A DNA stretch of 64,000 nt, from NCBI RefSeq assembly GCF_003112775.1, contig NZ_BFCH01000018.1, positions 62,001 to 126,000 of the forward strand, read 5' to 3'. Positions 8,799 to 18,613 of this stretch are shown here, one piece after another. The translations under genes and the position numbers were made by a program. A model generated the notes under the pieces. The model saw only the letters and a program-made list of their open reading frames with translations. It ran no database searches and was not told where the DNA came from. Source of the DNA: Mycobacterium montefiorense (GTDB lineage Bacteria > Actinomycetota > Actinomycetes > Mycobacteriales > Mycobacteriaceae). Within the stretch, counting starts at the first letter, position 1; the number at the start of each line of letters is the position of its first letter.

Positions 8799-9635
8799 GT
8801 GGCGATCGAAGAGATCCTCGATCTCGAGCAACTCGAGTTCAACATCTACCGCGGCAGCGTCTTTAGTCCGGAATCGGGATTTCTGCAGCGCACCTTCGGC
8901 GGCCACGTCGCCGGCCAGTCCCTGGTCTCCGCGGTACGCACCGTCGACCCGCGCTATCAGGTGCATTCGCTGCATGGCTACTTCCTGCGACCCGGGGATG
9001 CGTTAGCGCGAACGGTTTTCATCGTCGAGCGCACCCGCGACGGTGGTTCGTTTGCCACCCGGCGGGTCAACGCCATCCAGCACGGCGAAATCATCTTCAG
9101 CATGGGGGCTTCCTTCCAGGCGAATCAGGAAGGCATCCACCACCAAGACGCGATGCCGGCCGCGCCACCACCCGACGGGCTACCCGGGTTGGACTCGATC
9201 AAGGTGTTCGATGACGCGGGGTTCAAGCAGTTCGAGGAGTGGGACGTCTGCATCGTGCCGCGCGATCGCTTAAAGCTGTTGCCTGGCAAGGCCTCTCAGC
9301 AGCAGGTGTGGTTTCGTCACCGGGACCCGCTGCCGGACGACCCGGTGCTGCACATCTGCGCGCTGGCCTACATGAGCGATCTCACGCTGCTGGGATCGGC
9401 GCAGGTCACCCACCTCGACGTGCGTGAGCATCTGCAGGTGTCCTCGCTGGACCACGCGATGTGGTTCATGCGGGCGTTCCGGGCCGACGAGTGGCTGCTT
9501 TACGACCAGTCCTCGCCGTCGGCCAGCGGCGGCCGCTCGCTGTGCCAAGGAAAAATCTTCACCCAGTCCGGTGAGATGGTCGCGGCGGTCATGCAGGAGG
9601 GGCTGACCCGCTTCAAGCGCGGATACCAGCCGTGA
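8799..9635 (+). CDS. tesB: Acyl-CoA thioesterase II (TesB type)
   Basis: A double hot-dog thioesterase of 278 residues that hydrolyses acyl-CoA to free acid and CoA. Visible family features are the first hot-dog with F-G-G-H-V-A-G-Q-S (residues 33-41), Y-F-L-R-P-G-D, and the second half with H-R-D-P-L-P-D-D and S-L-D-H-A-M-W-F. It starts with GTG 14 nt after pdxS. Its stop overlaps the start of pdxT (GTGA), so it sits inside the pdxS-pdxT transcript; a direct metabolic link to PLP synthesis is not obvious. The H37Rv gene at this place is called tesB2. Confidence 0.95.
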   Translation: MAIEEILDLEQLEFNIYRGSVFSPESGFLQRTFGGHVAGQSLVSAVRTVDPRYQVHSLHGYFLRPGDALARTVFIVERTRDGGSFATRRVNAIQHGEIIFSMGASFQANQEGIHHQDAMPAAPPPDGLPGLDSIKVFDDAGFKQFEEWDVCIVPRDRLKLLPGKASQQQVWFRHRDPLPDDPVLHICALAYMSDLTLLGSAQVTHLDVREHLQVSSLDHAMWFMRAFRADEWLLYDQSSPSASGGRSLCQGKIFTQSGEMVAAVMQEGLTRFKRGYQP

Positions 9636-10228
9636 ACCGTCCGATGATCGGCGTGCTGGCCCTGCAAGGCGACACCCGCGAGCACCTGTCGGCGCTGCGC
9701 GACGCCGGAGCCGAGTCGATGGCGGTGCGCCGCCGCCGCGAGCTCGAGGTGATCGACGGGCTGGTCATTCCGGGTGGGGAATCCACCACGATGAGCCACC
9801 TGCTGGGAGACCTCGACCTGCTCGAGCCGTTGCGGGCGCGGCTGGCCGACGGGCTTCCGGCCTATGGCGCGTGCGCCGGCATGATCATGCTGGCCAGCGA
9901 GATTCTCGACGCAGGTACGAACGGACGCGAAGCGCTGCCGCTAAGTGGAATCGATATGACGGTGCGGCGCAACGCTTTTGGACGTCAAGTCGATTCGTTC
10001 GAAGGTGACGTCGAGTTCGAGGGCTTGGACGGCCCTGTGCGGGCGGTGTTCATCCGGGCACCGTGGGTCGAGCGCGTCGGAGACGGCGTGCAGGTGCTGG
10101 CCAGAGCCGCGGGACACGCCGTCGCGGTCCGGCAGGGACCGAAGCTGGCGACCGCGTTTCACCCGGAGATGACCGGAGACCGGCGCATCCACCAGCTGTT
10201 CGTCGACATCGTCAGGGGTCGCAGCTAA
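9632..10228 (+). CDS. pdxT: PLP synthase glutaminase subunit PdxT
   Basis: A class I glutaminase of 198 residues that releases ammonia from glutamine and channels it to PdxS. The catalytic triad is visible: Cys81 in Y-G-A-C-A-G-M, His177 and Glu179 in F-H-P-E. G-G-E-S at 48-51 forms the oxyanion region. The GTG start overlaps the tesB stop by 4 nt, which argues for translational coupling. Confidence 0.97.
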   Translation: MNRPMIGVLALQGDTREHLSALRDAGAESMAVRRRRELEVIDGLVIPGGESTTMSHLLGDLDLLEPLRARLADGLPAYGACAGMIMLASEILDAGTNGREALPLSGIDMTVRRNAFGRQVDSFEGDVEFEGLDGPVRAVFIRAPWVERVGDGVQVLARAAGHAVAVRQGPKLATAFHPEMTGDRRIHQLFVDIVRGRS

Positions 10229-10374
10229 CGCGTGCTCTCATCCGGGACATTGCGTTGGGATTGATGCAAACCCGGCGCGTCAGGGTCGTCGTCCTGTTGT
10301 TCCAGTTTTTCCTGCTGCCGGCGCTGCTCTTCGGTCGACTCCCTGGCGTCTTCGGGCTCTTTCGGCTGATTCAC
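10225..10374 (-). CDS. Possible small charged protein, 49 residues
   Basis: A short frame from GTG at 10374 whose product is almost entirely polar (many E, D, Q, R; begins [13 protein letters not shown]). There is no membrane segment and no recognised domain. Its stop overlaps the pdxT stop by 4 nt in convergent orientation. A GGGAG lies 11 bases before the GTG; an alternative ATG start lies at 10431. The codon pattern is GC-rich and the antisense frame is a less convincing hydrophobic string. This is a weak call that needs conservation data. Confidence 0.4.
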   Translation of the reverse strand: MNQPKEPEDARESTEEQRRQQEKLEQQDDDPDAPGLHQSQRNVPDESTR

Positions 10375-10532
10375 CCTCTCAGGGTCTCCCGAATCGCACA
10401 CTCCGAAACCGAGCTGTGAGCGTCGGTGCACACGCGACGTCCGGGTATTCGGCAGTGGCCGGATAACTCGCCCCGATCGTCCACGTAGACTCGTCGGCGA
10501 ACTTTAAGTAACAGAAGAGGTAGAACACACAG

Positions 10533-11288
10533 ATGAGCGGCCATTCCAAGTGGGCCACCACCAAGCACCAGAAGGCCGTCAAGGACGCCCGCCGTGGCAA
10601 GGAGTTCGCCCGGCTCATCAAGAACATCGAGGTCGCCGCCCGTACCGGCGGTGGCGACCCGGGAGGCAATCCGACGCTCTATGACGCCATCCAGAAGGCG
10701 AAGAAGACCTCGGTGCCCAACGACAACATCGAGCGTGCCCGCAAGCGCGGTGCCGGCGAGGAAGCCGGCGGCGCCGACTGGCAGACGATCATGTACGAGG
10801 GCTACGCGCCCAACGGCGTGGCGGTGCTGATCGAGTGCCTCACCGACAACCGCAACCGCGCCGCCAGCGAGGTGCGGGTGGCGATGACGCGCAACGGCGG
10901 CACCATGGCGGACCCGGGCTCGGTCTCCTACCTGTTCACCCGCAAGGGCGTGGTGACGCTGGAGAAGAACGGCCTGAGCGAGGACGACGTGCTGACGGCG
11001 GTGCTCGACGCGGGCGCCGAGGATGTCAGCGATCTCGGTGACAGCTTCGAAGTCGTCTCCGAGCCAACCGATCTGGTCGCGGTGCGTACCGCGTTGCAGG
11101 ACGCCGGCATCGACTACGACTCGGCCGAGGCGAGTTTTCAGCCGTCGGTTAGCGTGCCGGTCGACGTCGAGGCTGCCCGCAAGGTGTTCAAGCTCGTCGA
11201 CGCGCTGGATGACAGCGACGACGTGCAGAACGTCTGGACCAATGTCGACCTGTCCGACGAGGTGCTGGCCGCTCTCGACGACGAGTGA
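10533..11288 (+). CDS. yebC: YebC/PmpR family protein
   Basis: A 251-residue protein beginning [14 protein letters not shown], the signature of the YebC/PmpR/TACO1 family, with full family length. Members bind DNA as regulators, or act on translation at difficult proline stretches; which role applies here cannot be told from sequence. It starts with ATG behind AGAGGT, 304 bp after pdxT. It is convergent with speE with no gap at all: the speE stop begins at the base after the yebC stop. Confidence 0.95.
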   Translation: MSGHSKWATTKHQKAVKDARRGKEFARLIKNIEVAARTGGGDPGGNPTLYDAIQKAKKTSVPNDNIERARKRGAGEEAGGADWQTIMYEGYAPNGVAVLIECLTDNRNRAASEVRVAMTRNGGTMADPGSVSYLFTRKGVVTLEKNGLSEDDVLTAVLDAGAEDVSDLGDSFEVVSEPTDLVAVRTALQDAGIDYDSAEASFQPSVSVPVDVEAARKVFKLVDALDDSDDVQNVWTNVDLSDEVLAALDDE

Positions 11289-12869
11289 TTAGTCGTAGCC
11301 GTGGCGCATGTCCTCGACGATGCGCGGGTTGTCCAGCGTTGACGGTTCCAGCGGCCGCGGCGCGATGTCGTCGGAGAACACCGTTGCGGCCTGTAGTACC
11401 TGCGGGTTGAGGTAGCGCAGCGGCGGCGTGTCGGGCGGCATGCTGGGCATCGGTGCGGCGTTGCCGGGGCGGGCCAGTACGAAACCCCAGTCACCGAATG
11501 TCGGCACGTGCACGTGATAGGGCGTGACGGCATACCCCGCTGAGTGCATGGTCGACACCGTGCGCCAGAACGCGGTCGGTGTGGAGAACGGGCTGCCCGC
11601 CTGGACCACGAGCAGCCCATCGGGGGAAAGTGCATGTGCGACAAGGGCATAGAACTCGGTTGAGTACAGCCGGCCCAGCACGGGTGTGTCCGGGTCGGGC
11701 AGGTCGACGATGACCGCGTCGAACCCCCCGGCGGGACGCAGCCCCGGATGCGATGCTCGAAGCCAGCGCATCGCGTCGTCGATCACCACCGAAACCCGAG
11801 GGTTGTCCAGCGCTCCGGCATTGGCGTCGTGCAGGGTGGTGCGGGCGATCTCGATCACGGCGGGATCCAGCTCTACCTGCACGATCTTGTCGATTCCGTG
11901 CTGGCGCAACAGTTCACGTGCGGCCAGCCCGTCACCGCCGCCCAGCACCAGCACCGAGTGCGCGCCGTTGCCGAGCGCGGGATACACCAGGCTTTCGGTG
12001 TAGCGGTATTCGTCCCGAGTGGAGAACTGCAACCCGCCGTCCAGATATAGCCGGGTGTCGCTATCGCGGCGGGTGACCACGATCTCCTGGTAGGCGGTGT
12101 GCCGGTAGGCGATGATCGGATCGGCGTAAAGCCTTTGGCGGCTCGTTAGTTCGATGTCATGGGCGTGTACCAGCAGCACGGCGAGCAACCCGAGGGCCGC
12201 GGCGAGCGCGCACAGCGCCGTCACCAGCTGCGCGGTGGAGATGACACGCCGCAGCAGGAACATCGCCACGATCCCCGCCGCGACCAGGTTGATGACGCCG
12301 GTGGCCGCCGCGCCGCGGATCATCCCGAGATGTGGCAGCAGGGCGAACGGCCAGACCAATCCGCCGACCAGCGCCCCGAGGTAGTCGGCCGCGGTGAGGT
12401 TGGCCAGGGTGCGGCCGGTGTCGGTCGCGCCGGACGTGCGGCCACGTTGCAGCAGCGTCATCAGCAACGGGACCTCGGCGCCGACCAGGCCGCCGATCAG
12501 CGCGGTGCCCACCGCCAGCACCCACGTCGAACCGATCGCGCCGTCCAGGAATGCGAACACCGCATACAGCGTCGCCGCGGACAAGCCGCCGATGATGCCC
12601 AGCAGCGCCTCGACGGCGACGAACGTGATGCCTGCATGCCGTAGCAGCGGTTTGACCAGCAGCGCGCCCATGCCCAGCGCCGCGATGTAGCCCGCGACGA
12701 TCAGTGAGGTGGCGACGATACCGCCGCCGTTCAGGCTCGCCGACAGCGTCAGCAGCGCCAGTTCGTAGATGATGCCGCACGCCGCGCACGCCGCGACGGC
12801 GGCGAGTAGCACGGCTCGCCAGCGTGTCGACGGTTGCGCGGCCCGGACCGCATCCTGGCTGGTCGTCAT
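11289..12869 (-). CDS. speE: Membrane-bound polyamine aminopropyltransferase (spermidine synthase-like)
   Basis: A 526-residue protein. The N-terminal 235 residues contain about seven transmembrane helices. The C-terminal half is a spermidine-synthase fold with the S-adenosyl binding loop L-V-L-G-G-G-D-G (307-314), V-E-L-D-P-A following, and D-L-P-D-P-D as the catalytic acidic motif. The family transfers aminopropyl from decarboxylated S-adenosylmethionine to putrescine, but membrane-fused versions have uncertain substrates. The ATG at 12869 overlaps the stop of the DUF350 gene (ATGA). It is the last gene of a five-gene operon that starts at 14894. Confidence 0.93.
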   Translation of the reverse strand: MTTSQDAVRAAQPSTRWRAVLLAAVAACAACGIIYELALLTLSASLNGGGIVATSLIVAGYIAALGMGALLVKPLLRHAGITFVAVEALLGIIGGLSAATLYAVFAFLDGAIGSTWVLAVGTALIGGLVGAEVPLLMTLLQRGRTSGATDTGRTLANLTAADYLGALVGGLVWPFALLPHLGMIRGAAATGVINLVAAGIVAMFLLRRVISTAQLVTALCALAAALGLLAVLLVHAHDIELTSRQRLYADPIIAYRHTAYQEIVVTRRDSDTRLYLDGGLQFSTRDEYRYTESLVYPALGNGAHSVLVLGGGDGLAARELLRQHGIDKIVQVELDPAVIEIARTTLHDANAGALDNPRVSVVIDDAMRWLRASHPGLRPAGGFDAVIVDLPDPDTPVLGRLYSTEFYALVAHALSPDGLLVVQAGSPFSTPTAFWRTVSTMHSAGYAVTPYHVHVPTFGDWGFVLARPGNAAPMPSMPPDTPPLRYLNPQVLQAATVFSDDIAPRPLEPSTLDNPRIVEDMRHGYD

Positions 12870-13321
12870 GACACCGCGGCGGCCGTCACTCCTCCTACCG
12901 CCAACAACATCAGGGCCACCGCGAACGAGCCCGGATGCAGCTCGGGGTCGTCGACGTGCTGGTGGAAGCTGCCCGGGATCACCAGGTGCAGTGTCAGCAG
13001 CGCGATGCCCAACAGGATCACGCCCAAGAGTCCGTACACCCCCACGCCCACCAGCCCCTGAGCCAACTGGCTGTAGCTGTTGACGATGGCACTGACGATG
13101 ACGGTGGTGAGCGCGACATACATCGCGCTGGCGACCACGACGGCGTTGGGGCGGCGGTCGACGAAGACCAGCTGGCGCAGCTTGCCCGGGGTCAACACAT
13201 CGACCATGTAGAACCCGATGATCAGGACTGCCGTGCCGACGACGAAGTACAGCAGCGTCGCGACGACGCCTTTCAGGACGGGGTCGAGGTCCACGTTTCC
13301 GATATCGAAGGCGAGGTACAT
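12866..13321 (-). CDS. DUF350 family membrane protein
   Basis: A 151-residue protein with four predicted transmembrane segments (about 17-38, 60-83, 88-110 and 127-148). It matches the short DUF350 family, which elsewhere occurs next to polyamine or glutathionylspermidine-type enzymes and envelope stress proteins. It is third-to-last translated before speE and coupled to it by a 4-nt overlap. Its molecular role is unknown. Confidence 0.88.
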   Translation of the reverse strand: MYLAFDIGNVDLDPVLKGVVATLLYFVVGTAVLIIGFYMVDVLTPGKLRQLVFVDRRPNAVVVASAMYVALTTVIVSAIVNSYSQLAQGLVGVGVYGLLGVILLGIALLTLHLVIPGSFHQHVDDPELHPGSFAVALMLLAVGGVTAAAVS

Positions 13322-13335
13322 GGCTGTCTCCTTTG

Positions 13336-13767
13336 TTATTTCGTTCCGCCGGGGCCGCCGGGGCTACCGCCGGAGCCGCTCGACGGGGATCCTGGATTGA
13401 AGCCCGGGCCGAGGTAGATGAACGAACCGTGGCTGTATCCGGCGCCGAGGCTTTCGACGCGAATGCTGCACGGTTGGTTTCCATCTGGGCCGACGATCAC
13501 GATGTTGTTGCTGTAGCGCAGGTAGTCGTTGTTGTCGTTGTCCGCGCGCGCCTCGGGCTCCTGGTAGTCGGCGAGTGTGTCGGCCACCTGGTCGGGTGAT
13601 CCGCTGCACAGGTATCGCGTGCCATTGGCGTCGCGCGAGTACTCGCGGTAGTTGCTCGCGATATACGACGCAATATCCTTCTGCAGCAATATGATTCCGA
13701 CAATCAGGGACACCACGGAAGCCAAGGCCAGGCCACCGCCGAGCCAGAACAGATGTTTGCGGCTCAC
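13336..13767 (-). CDS. DUF4247 family membrane-anchored protein
   Basis: A 143-residue protein. One transmembrane segment near residues 6-29 is followed by an outer domain with two cysteines (Y-L-C-S-G and Q-P-C-S-I) and a Gly/Ser/Pro-rich tail. The GTG at 13767 overlaps the upstream stop (GTGA) and is preferred; a second GTG lies at 13776. It belongs to the operon leading to speE. Its function is unknown. Confidence 0.83.
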   Translation of the reverse strand: MSRKHLFWLGGGLALASVVSLIVGIILLQKDIASYIASNYREYSRDANGTRYLCSGSPDQVADTLADYQEPEARADNDNNDYLRYSNNIVIVGPDGNQPCSIRVESLGAGYSHGSFIYLGPGFNPGSPSSGSGGSPGGPGGTK

Positions 13768-14276
13768 GGACGCCACCGGCTCGCCGTGTGAACCACTTCG
13801 CCACCGGACCCAAAAGGACTGCGCGGGTAAAGGTGCCACGTCTGCCAGCGCCAGCCGGCGCCGTCGGATTCGGCGGCCAGCACGGTCAACGCCGCGTCAT
13901 CGCCGGGGAAAGTACCACCGAGCCAGCCGGTTTCGGCTCGACACCGGTCGCGCAGCTCGCGGGCCAGTCGGCGAAACGCCGCCTCGTCGTGGGTGTCGGT
14001 GCGCGATTCCAGCGAGTAACCGCAGGCTTCGGCGCGCTCGGGCAGCTCGCCGGTATCGCTGCCCGCGGTGCAGGACACCTGTTCGGAGAAGCTGCTGTCG
14101 GCGTGCTCGACCGTGACCAGATGCGAAGCGCCGAGCACCCCGAGCCGCAGCGCGCTGCCGTCGGGATGGCGGAGCAGGTGGCTGGCCAGCAGCGGGGGTG
14201 CGGGCGCGTTGAGCGCGAGCCGCAGCCTGCTTCCAGACACGTCGGCCGGAGCCACGGCGAGCTGATAGAGCGGCAC
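13764..14276 (-). CDS. DUF2617 family protein
   Basis: A 170-residue soluble protein with no signal peptide. It starts MPLYQLAVAPADVSG and ends with W-R-W-Q-T-W-H-L-Y-P followed by a short basic tail. It matches, from memory, the DUF2617 product at the Rv2598 position in H37Rv. It lies 9 nt after the DUF4178 gene and overlaps the DUF4247 gene by 4 nt. No catalytic motif was recognised. Confidence 0.85.
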   Translation of the reverse strand: MPLYQLAVAPADVSGSRLRLALNAPAPPLLASHLLRHPDGSALRLGVLGASHLVTVEHADSSFSEQVSCTAGSDTGELPERAEACGYSLESRTDTHDEAAFRRLARELRDRCRAETGWLGGTFPGDDAALTVLAAESDGAGWRWQTWHLYPRSPFGSGGEVVHTASRWRP

Positions 14277-14285
14277 CGCGCGGTC

Positions 14286-14894
14286 CTACGCGGAGGCCGG
14301 CGGCGCCGGGTAGACGGTGAGCTCGCCCGGCGATACCGGCTTGCCCGTCGAGATCTCCCAGGGCGTGCCGGGTGCCCAGCACTCGAAGGAGAGCAGCACG
14401 GACTCGTCGGCATTGGCACAGTCGACGAACTCCATCTCGCCGCCGGCCGGCAGGCCCGTGGTGCCCTCGGTGGTGTAGGACGCCCGACCGCGCTCCGCCT
14501 CGCGAAATGCCATCCCGTCCACGACATACTGGTCGCCGGGCTGCAACGTGAGGTCCTTGCGAGTCACCCACATGACCAGCTCGAGGCGGCCGTCGTCTTC
14601 TTCCACGGCGAACCAGGTCGGCTGGTCGCCGCCTTCCAGCAGGTGCTCCCACCACACGAACGGTCCCTCGCGAAACGTCACCGATCCGCGGACCACGTAG
14701 TCGACACCGCCATAGCTGACGATGGCGCCCGGGCCCAGTTGCCGGGGTCCAAACTGCGGCATGGCATCGGAGGAGAAGGGGTCGCTGCGCCCGCGCGGCC
14801 CGGCCGCTGCCTTGGGCCGCCGTGAAGCCACCACAAACACCACGATCGACGCGATGAACAGCACCGCAGCCAGCACCACCAGCACTGTTCCCAC
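14286..14894 (-). CDS. DUF4178 family membrane-anchored protein
   Basis: A 202-residue protein with one N-terminal transmembrane helix (about 4-23), a basic stop-transfer segment, and a beta-rich DUF4178 domain that begins near L-G-P-G-A-I-V-S-Y-G-G-V-D-Y. It is the first gene of the operon DUF4178-DUF2617-DUF4247-DUF350-speE. The 181 bp to ruvC on the other strand would hold both promoters. Confidence 0.87.
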   Translation of the reverse strand: MGTVLVVLAAVLFIASIVVFVVASRRPKAAAGPRGRSDPFSSDAMPQFGPRQLGPGAIVSYGGVDYVVRGSVTFREGPFVWWEHLLEGGDQPTWFAVEEDDGRLELVMWVTRKDLTLQPGDQYVVDGMAFREAERGRASYTTEGTTGLPAGGEMEFVDCANADESVLLSFECWAPGTPWEISTGKPVSPGELTVYPAPPASA

Positions 14895-15040
14895 GCAAAC
14901 CCTCCCGTCGACGCGGCGGCGGAGCGAACGTCGGCTTAAGTTAACAGCTTTTGCCGGCTGGGAGCCCTAAAGTGCCCGACCCAAAAGTGGGTGGGTGTCG
15001 CGTGTCCTGTCCCTAGGGGTCGGACCCGACCGCTAGGCTA

Positions 15041-15056
15041 TCGAACAGCTGTTCGG
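15041..15056 (+). promoter_or_regulatory. LexA (SOS) box of ruvCAB
   Basis: TCGAACAGCTGTTCGG, one base from the palindromic mycobacterial LexA consensus TCGAAC-N4-GTTCGA, ending 19 bp before the ruvC start. ruvCAB is a known DNA-damage operon in mycobacteria. Confidence 0.9.
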
Positions 15057-15075
15057 TACTAGGTTGGAGCATGCT

Positions 15076-15657
15076 ATGCGCGTGATGGGCGTCGACCCAG
15101 GATTGACCCGATGCGGGCTGTCCGTAGTCGAAAGCGGGCGTGGGCGAAATATCGTCGCGCTCGATGTCGACGTGGTCCGTACCCCGTCGGATGCCGCCCT
15201 GCCCAAACGGCTGTTGGTCATCAGCGACGCCGTCGAGCACTGGCTGGATACACATCATCCTGACGTGATCGCGGTTGAGCGGGTTTTCGCCCAGCACAAT
15301 GTGTCGACCGTGATGGGCACCGCGCAGGCCGGTGGCGTGATCGCGCTGGCGGCGGCCAAACGCGATATCGACGTGCACTTCCATACCCCCAGCGAGGTCA
15401 AGGCCGCGGTCACCGGCAACGGCGCTGCCGACAAAGCCCAGGTCACCGCGATGGTGACCAGAATCCTTGCGCTGCAAGCCAAACCGACCCCGGCCGACGC
15501 GGCCGATGCGCTGGCGCTGGCCATCTGCCACTGCTGGAGAGCGCCGATACTGGCCCGGATGGCCGCGGCCGATGCGCTGGCCGCCGAGGCGCGCCAGGTT
15601 TACCGCGCCAAGTTGGCGGCCAAGGCCAAGGCGGCCAAAGCGGGAGCGGGCCGATGA
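15076..15657 (+). CDS. ruvC: Holliday junction resolvase RuvC
   Basis: RuvC cuts Holliday junctions after RuvAB branch migration. In the 193-residue product the four acidic catalytic positions are present: Asp7 (M-G-V-D-P-G), Glu68 (A-V-E-R-V-F), Asp141 and Asp144 (A-D-A-A-D-A). The ATG at 15076 behind GGAG is used; a TTG four codons upstream is less likely. It overlaps ruvA by ATGA, forming a ruvC-ruvA-ruvB operon under the LexA box at 15041. Confidence 0.97.
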   Translation: MRVMGVDPGLTRCGLSVVESGRGRNIVALDVDVVRTPSDAALPKRLLVISDAVEHWLDTHHPDVIAVERVFAQHNVSTVMGTAQAGGVIALAAAKRDIDVHFHTPSEVKAAVTGNGAADKAQVTAMVTRILALQAKPTPADAADALALAICHCWRAPILARMAAADALAAEARQVYRAKLAAKAKAAKAGAGR

Positions 15658-16268
15658 TCGCCTCGGTGCGCGGTGAGGTGCTCGAGGTGGCACTCGATCA
15701 TGTGGTGATCGAAGCCGCCGGTGTCGGCTACCGGGTGAACGCGACCCCGTCCACGTTGGCGACGTTGCGCCACGGCAGCGAGGCCCGCCTGATCACCGCG
15801 ATGATCGTCCGCGAGGATTCGCAGACGCTGTACGGGTTTGTCGATGGCGAGAACCGCGACCTGTTCCTGACGCTGCTATCGGTCTCTGGAGTCGGGCCGC
15901 GACTGGCGATGGCGACCCTGGCCGTGCACGACGCCGCTGCGCTGCGCCACGCACTGGCCGACGGCGACGTCGCCGCGCTGACCCGGGTGCCGGGCATCGG
16001 TAAGCGCGGCGCCGAGCGCATGGTGCTGGAGTTGCGCGACAAGATCTATCCCGCCGGCACGCCCACGGCAGCACCGGCGGGTGCGGGTCTCAATGGCCAC
16101 GGGGTACGGGGCCCGGTGGTCGAGGCGCTGGTCGGTCTGGGCTTCGCGGCCAAGCAGGCCGAGGACGCCACCGACAAAGTTCTTGCCGCCGTCCGCGAAA
16201 ACGGCGAACAGGCAACGACTTCCGGCGCTTTACGGGCCGCGCTGTCGTTGCTGGGTAAGTCCAAATGA
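15654..16268 (+). CDS. ruvA: Holliday junction branch migration protein RuvA
   Basis: RuvA binds the four-way junction as a tetramer and loads RuvB. In the 204 residues an N-terminal OB-fold ([12 protein letters not shown]) is followed by two helix-hairpin-helix motifs (S-G-V-G-P-R and V-P-G-I-G-K-R). A flexible Ala/Gly linker near 135-150 leads to the C-terminal RuvB-binding domain (ending A-L-S-L-L-G-K). It overlaps ruvC and ruvB by 4 nt each. Confidence 0.97.
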   Translation: MIASVRGEVLEVALDHVVIEAAGVGYRVNATPSTLATLRHGSEARLITAMIVREDSQTLYGFVDGENRDLFLTLLSVSGVGPRLAMATLAVHDAAALRHALADGDVAALTRVPGIGKRGAERMVLELRDKIYPAGTPTAAPAGAGLNGHGVRGPVVEALVGLGFAAKQAEDATDKVLAAVRENGEQATTSGALRAALSLLGKSK

Positions 16269-17323
16269 GTGACGAGTACTCCGAAGACCATGCGGATCGC
16301 GACCTGTCCCCGGCGCTGACCATCGGGGAGGGCGACATCGATGTCAGTCTGCGGCCCCGCTCGCTGCGGGAGTTCATCGGCCAGGCCCGGGTCCGCGAAC
16401 AGCTGCAGCTGGTCCTCGAAGGCGCCAAAAACCGCGGCGGCACACCGGATCACATTCTGCTGTCCGGCCCGCCGGGGCTGGGCAAGACGTCGCTGGCGAT
16501 GATCATCGCCAGCGAACTCGGGTCCTCATTGCGGGTGACCTCGGGGCCGGCGCTGGAGCGTGCGGGCGATCTGGCCGCGATGCTGTCCAACCTGGTCGAG
16601 CACGATGTGTTGTTCATCGACGAGATCCACCGCATCGCCCGCCCGGCCGAGGAGATGCTCTACCTCGCGATGGAAGACTTCCGGGTCGACGTCATCGTGG
16701 GCAAAGGCCCTGGGGCAACATCGATTCCGTTGGACGTTGCGCCGTTCACCCTGGTCGGTGCGACCACCCGGTCCGGCGCGCTGACCGGACCGCTGCGGGA
16801 CCGCTTCGGGTTTACCGCGCACATGGATTTCTACGAGCCGGCCGACTTGCAGCGAGTCCTGGCGCGTTCGGCCGGGATCCTGGGCATCGAGCTGGGCGCC
16901 GAAGCCGGCGCGGAAATCGCCCGTCGCTCCCGCGGCACGCCCCGGATCGCCAACCGCCTGCTGCGCCGGGTGCGGGACTTCGCCGAGGTGCGGGCGGACG
17001 GGGTGATCACCCGCGACGTCGCCAGGTCGGCGCTGGAGGTTTACGACGTCGACGAGCTCGGGCTCGACCGGCTGGACCGGGCGGTGCTGTCGGCGCTGAC
17101 CCGCAGCTTTAGCGGCGGGCCGGTCGGGGTTTCGACGCTCGCGGTGGCGGTCGGGGAGGAGGCGACCACCGTCGAGGAGGTGTGCGAGCCGTTCCTGGTG
17201 CGCGCCGGCATGGTCGCTCGCACGCCGCGCGGCCGGGTGGCCACCGCGCTGGCCTGGACTCATCTGGGTATGACACCGCCAGCCGGAGTCACCGGTCTGG
17301 CTCAACCTGGGCTGTTCGAGTAG
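16265..17323 (+). CDS. ruvB: Holliday junction helicase RuvB
   Basis: The AAA+ motor of branch migration, 352 residues. Walker A G-P-P-G-L-G-K-T is at 68-75, Walker B L-F-I-D-E at 115-119, sensor 1 is in V-G-A-T-T-R-S, and a C-terminal winged-helix DNA-binding domain follows. It starts at an ATGA overlap with ruvA. Family length is normal. Confidence 0.98.
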   Translation: MSDEYSEDHADRDLSPALTIGEGDIDVSLRPRSLREFIGQARVREQLQLVLEGAKNRGGTPDHILLSGPPGLGKTSLAMIIASELGSSLRVTSGPALERAGDLAAMLSNLVEHDVLFIDEIHRIARPAEEMLYLAMEDFRVDVIVGKGPGATSIPLDVAPFTLVGATTRSGALTGPLRDRFGFTAHMDFYEPADLQRVLARSAGILGIELGAEAGAEIARRSRGTPRIANRLLRRVRDFAEVRADGVITRDVARSALEVYDVDELGLDRLDRAVLSALTRSFSGGPVGVSTLAVAVGEEATTVEEVCEPFLVRAGMVARTPRGRVATALAWTHLGMTPPAGVTGLAQPGLFE

Positions 17324-17331
17324 GAGGCGTC

Positions 17332-17718
17332 ATGATCACCGCCGGACTGGTATTCGCCGCGCTTGCGGCGCTATTGCACGTCTACATCTTCACGATGGAG
17401 TCGTTGACCTGGACCTCACCCCGTACCCGCGCCGCCTTCGGTACGACGGCCGAGGAGGCCGAGACCACCAAGCTGCTCGCCTTCAATCAGGGCTTTTACA
17501 ACCTTTTCCTGGCGATTGCCGCGGGCATTGGGATCGCCGAGGTCGCGATGGGACACCGGGCCGTCGGAGCGGCACTCGTCTTCGCCGGGATCGGATCCAT
17601 GGCCGCGGCCGCGGTCGTCCTGGTGGTGTCGGCGCCGGACAAAGCGCGGGCAGCGGTGACGCAGGGGGCGTTCCCGTTGATCGCAATCGTGCTACTGGCG
17701 CTTGGCCTCGCCCCGTAA
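17332..17718 (+). CDS. DUF1304 family membrane protein
   Basis: A 128-residue protein with four hydrophobic segments, starting MITAGLVFAALAALLH. The motif Y-I-F-T-M-E-S-L-T-W and N-Q-G-F-Y-N are characteristic of DUF1304. It starts behind TAGGAGG, 8 nt after ruvB, and could be cotranscribed with ruvCAB. Its function is unknown. Confidence 0.88.
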   Translation: MITAGLVFAALAALLHVYIFTMESLTWTSPRTRAAFGTTAEEAETTKLLAFNQGFYNLFLAIAAGIGIAEVAMGHRAVGAALVFAGIGSMAAAAVVLVVSAPDKARAAVTQGAFPLIAIVLLALGLAP

Positions 17719-17834
17719 CAGCAGACACGCCGGCCACACGGGTCACGGCCGTGGGAGCTGCCAGAGGTTACAAGCGCGAACCGCAGGGTATCCCCGCCCT
17801 GCTGAAGTAGTCCGGCGTCTATAGGGGGATGTAA

Positions 17835-18545
17835 ATGAGTAACGCACAAGAAGGCCATCCAGGCAGGTTGTGGATGCCACGTTCCCGCGGCGCGGTCTGC
17901 GGGTTGATCCTGGTCGTCCTGGGTGCTTGGGGTGCGTTGATACCGTTCGTCGGTCCGCATTTCAATTTCGCCTACACGCCCGATCAGGATTGGGCATGGA
18001 GCACGGCCCGGGGCTGGCTCGAGGTGTTGCCAGGAGGCATCGCCGCGCTGGGCGGCCTGCTGCTGATCTTTTCCGGAAATCGGATCACCGCGATTGTGGG
18101 CGGCTGGCTGGCGGTCCTGGCCGGCGGATGGTTCGTGATCGGTGGTGAAGTCGCTCCGCTGCTGGGAATCGGGTCTGCCGGAGACCCGATCGCCGTGACC
18201 GAGCGGAAGCGGGCCGCGCTGGAGATTTCGTACTTCTCAGGGCTGGGCGTCCTGATCGTCTTCGTCAGTGGCATCGCGCTGGCGCGCCTTGCGGTGCGAC
18301 TCGCCAGCGACATCGAAGCCCTGGCACGGGTGCGGTCGGCGACGCCGGTGGCCGGCGAGCCCGTCTACATGTCGGGGCTGGAGGAGCCTCACCGTGAGGT
18401 GGAGGCAGACGCGATGACGACACCGCGGGCAGACCACTACGAGTCGTCCGAGGAGCCGAAGACCGGCGGCTGGCGCAAGCAGCGGACAGACGCCGCTCCC
18501 GCAAAGGGCGCGTCATACCTGCGCTGGCCGCATCCTCAGCGCTAA
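17835..18545 (+). CDS. Membrane protein, unknown function
   Basis: A 236-residue protein with four predicted membrane spans (about 21-42, 66-82, 86-105 and 134-155) and a polar, Glu/Arg-rich cytoplasmic tail from about residue 160. GGGGG lies upstream of the ATG. I do not recognise a named family. It is the last gene of the plus-strand group and is followed by a strong terminator shared with car. Confidence 0.8.
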   Translation: MSNAQEGHPGRLWMPRSRGAVCGLILVVLGAWGALIPFVGPHFNFAYTPDQDWAWSTARGWLEVLPGGIAALGGLLLIFSGNRITAIVGGWLAVLAGGWFVIGGEVAPLLGIGSAGDPIAVTERKRAALEISYFSGLGVLIVFVSGIALARLAVRLASDIEALARVRSATPVAGEPVYMSGLEEPHREVEADAMTTPRADHYESSEEPKTGGWRKQRTDAAPAKGASYLRWPHPQR

Positions 18546-18559
18546 CAACACATCACGCT

Positions 18560-18604
18560 AAAGCCGGTCGCCAGCTGGGTATCTCGAGCTGGCGACCGGC
18601 TTTT
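18560..18604. terminator. Bidirectional hairpin terminator between convergent genes
   Basis: A perfect 17-bp stem (18560-18576 with 18587-18603; arm AAAGCCGGTCGCCAGCT) with a 10-nt loop. It is followed by T residues on the plus strand and preceded by A residues, so it can serve both the membrane protein gene and car. Confidence 0.88.
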
Positions 18605-18613
18605 GCGGTGCCC

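Noticed and set aside
9970..10010. A GTTCG-rich patch in pdxT looked at as a LexA box
   Set aside because: It lacks the paired TCGAAC half-site and lies inside a coding region.
12870..13484. N-terminal extension of speE over the DUF350 gene
   Set aside because: The extra sequence is out-of-frame DUF350 coding DNA; the ATG at 12869 overlaps the DUF350 stop as in the rest of the operon.
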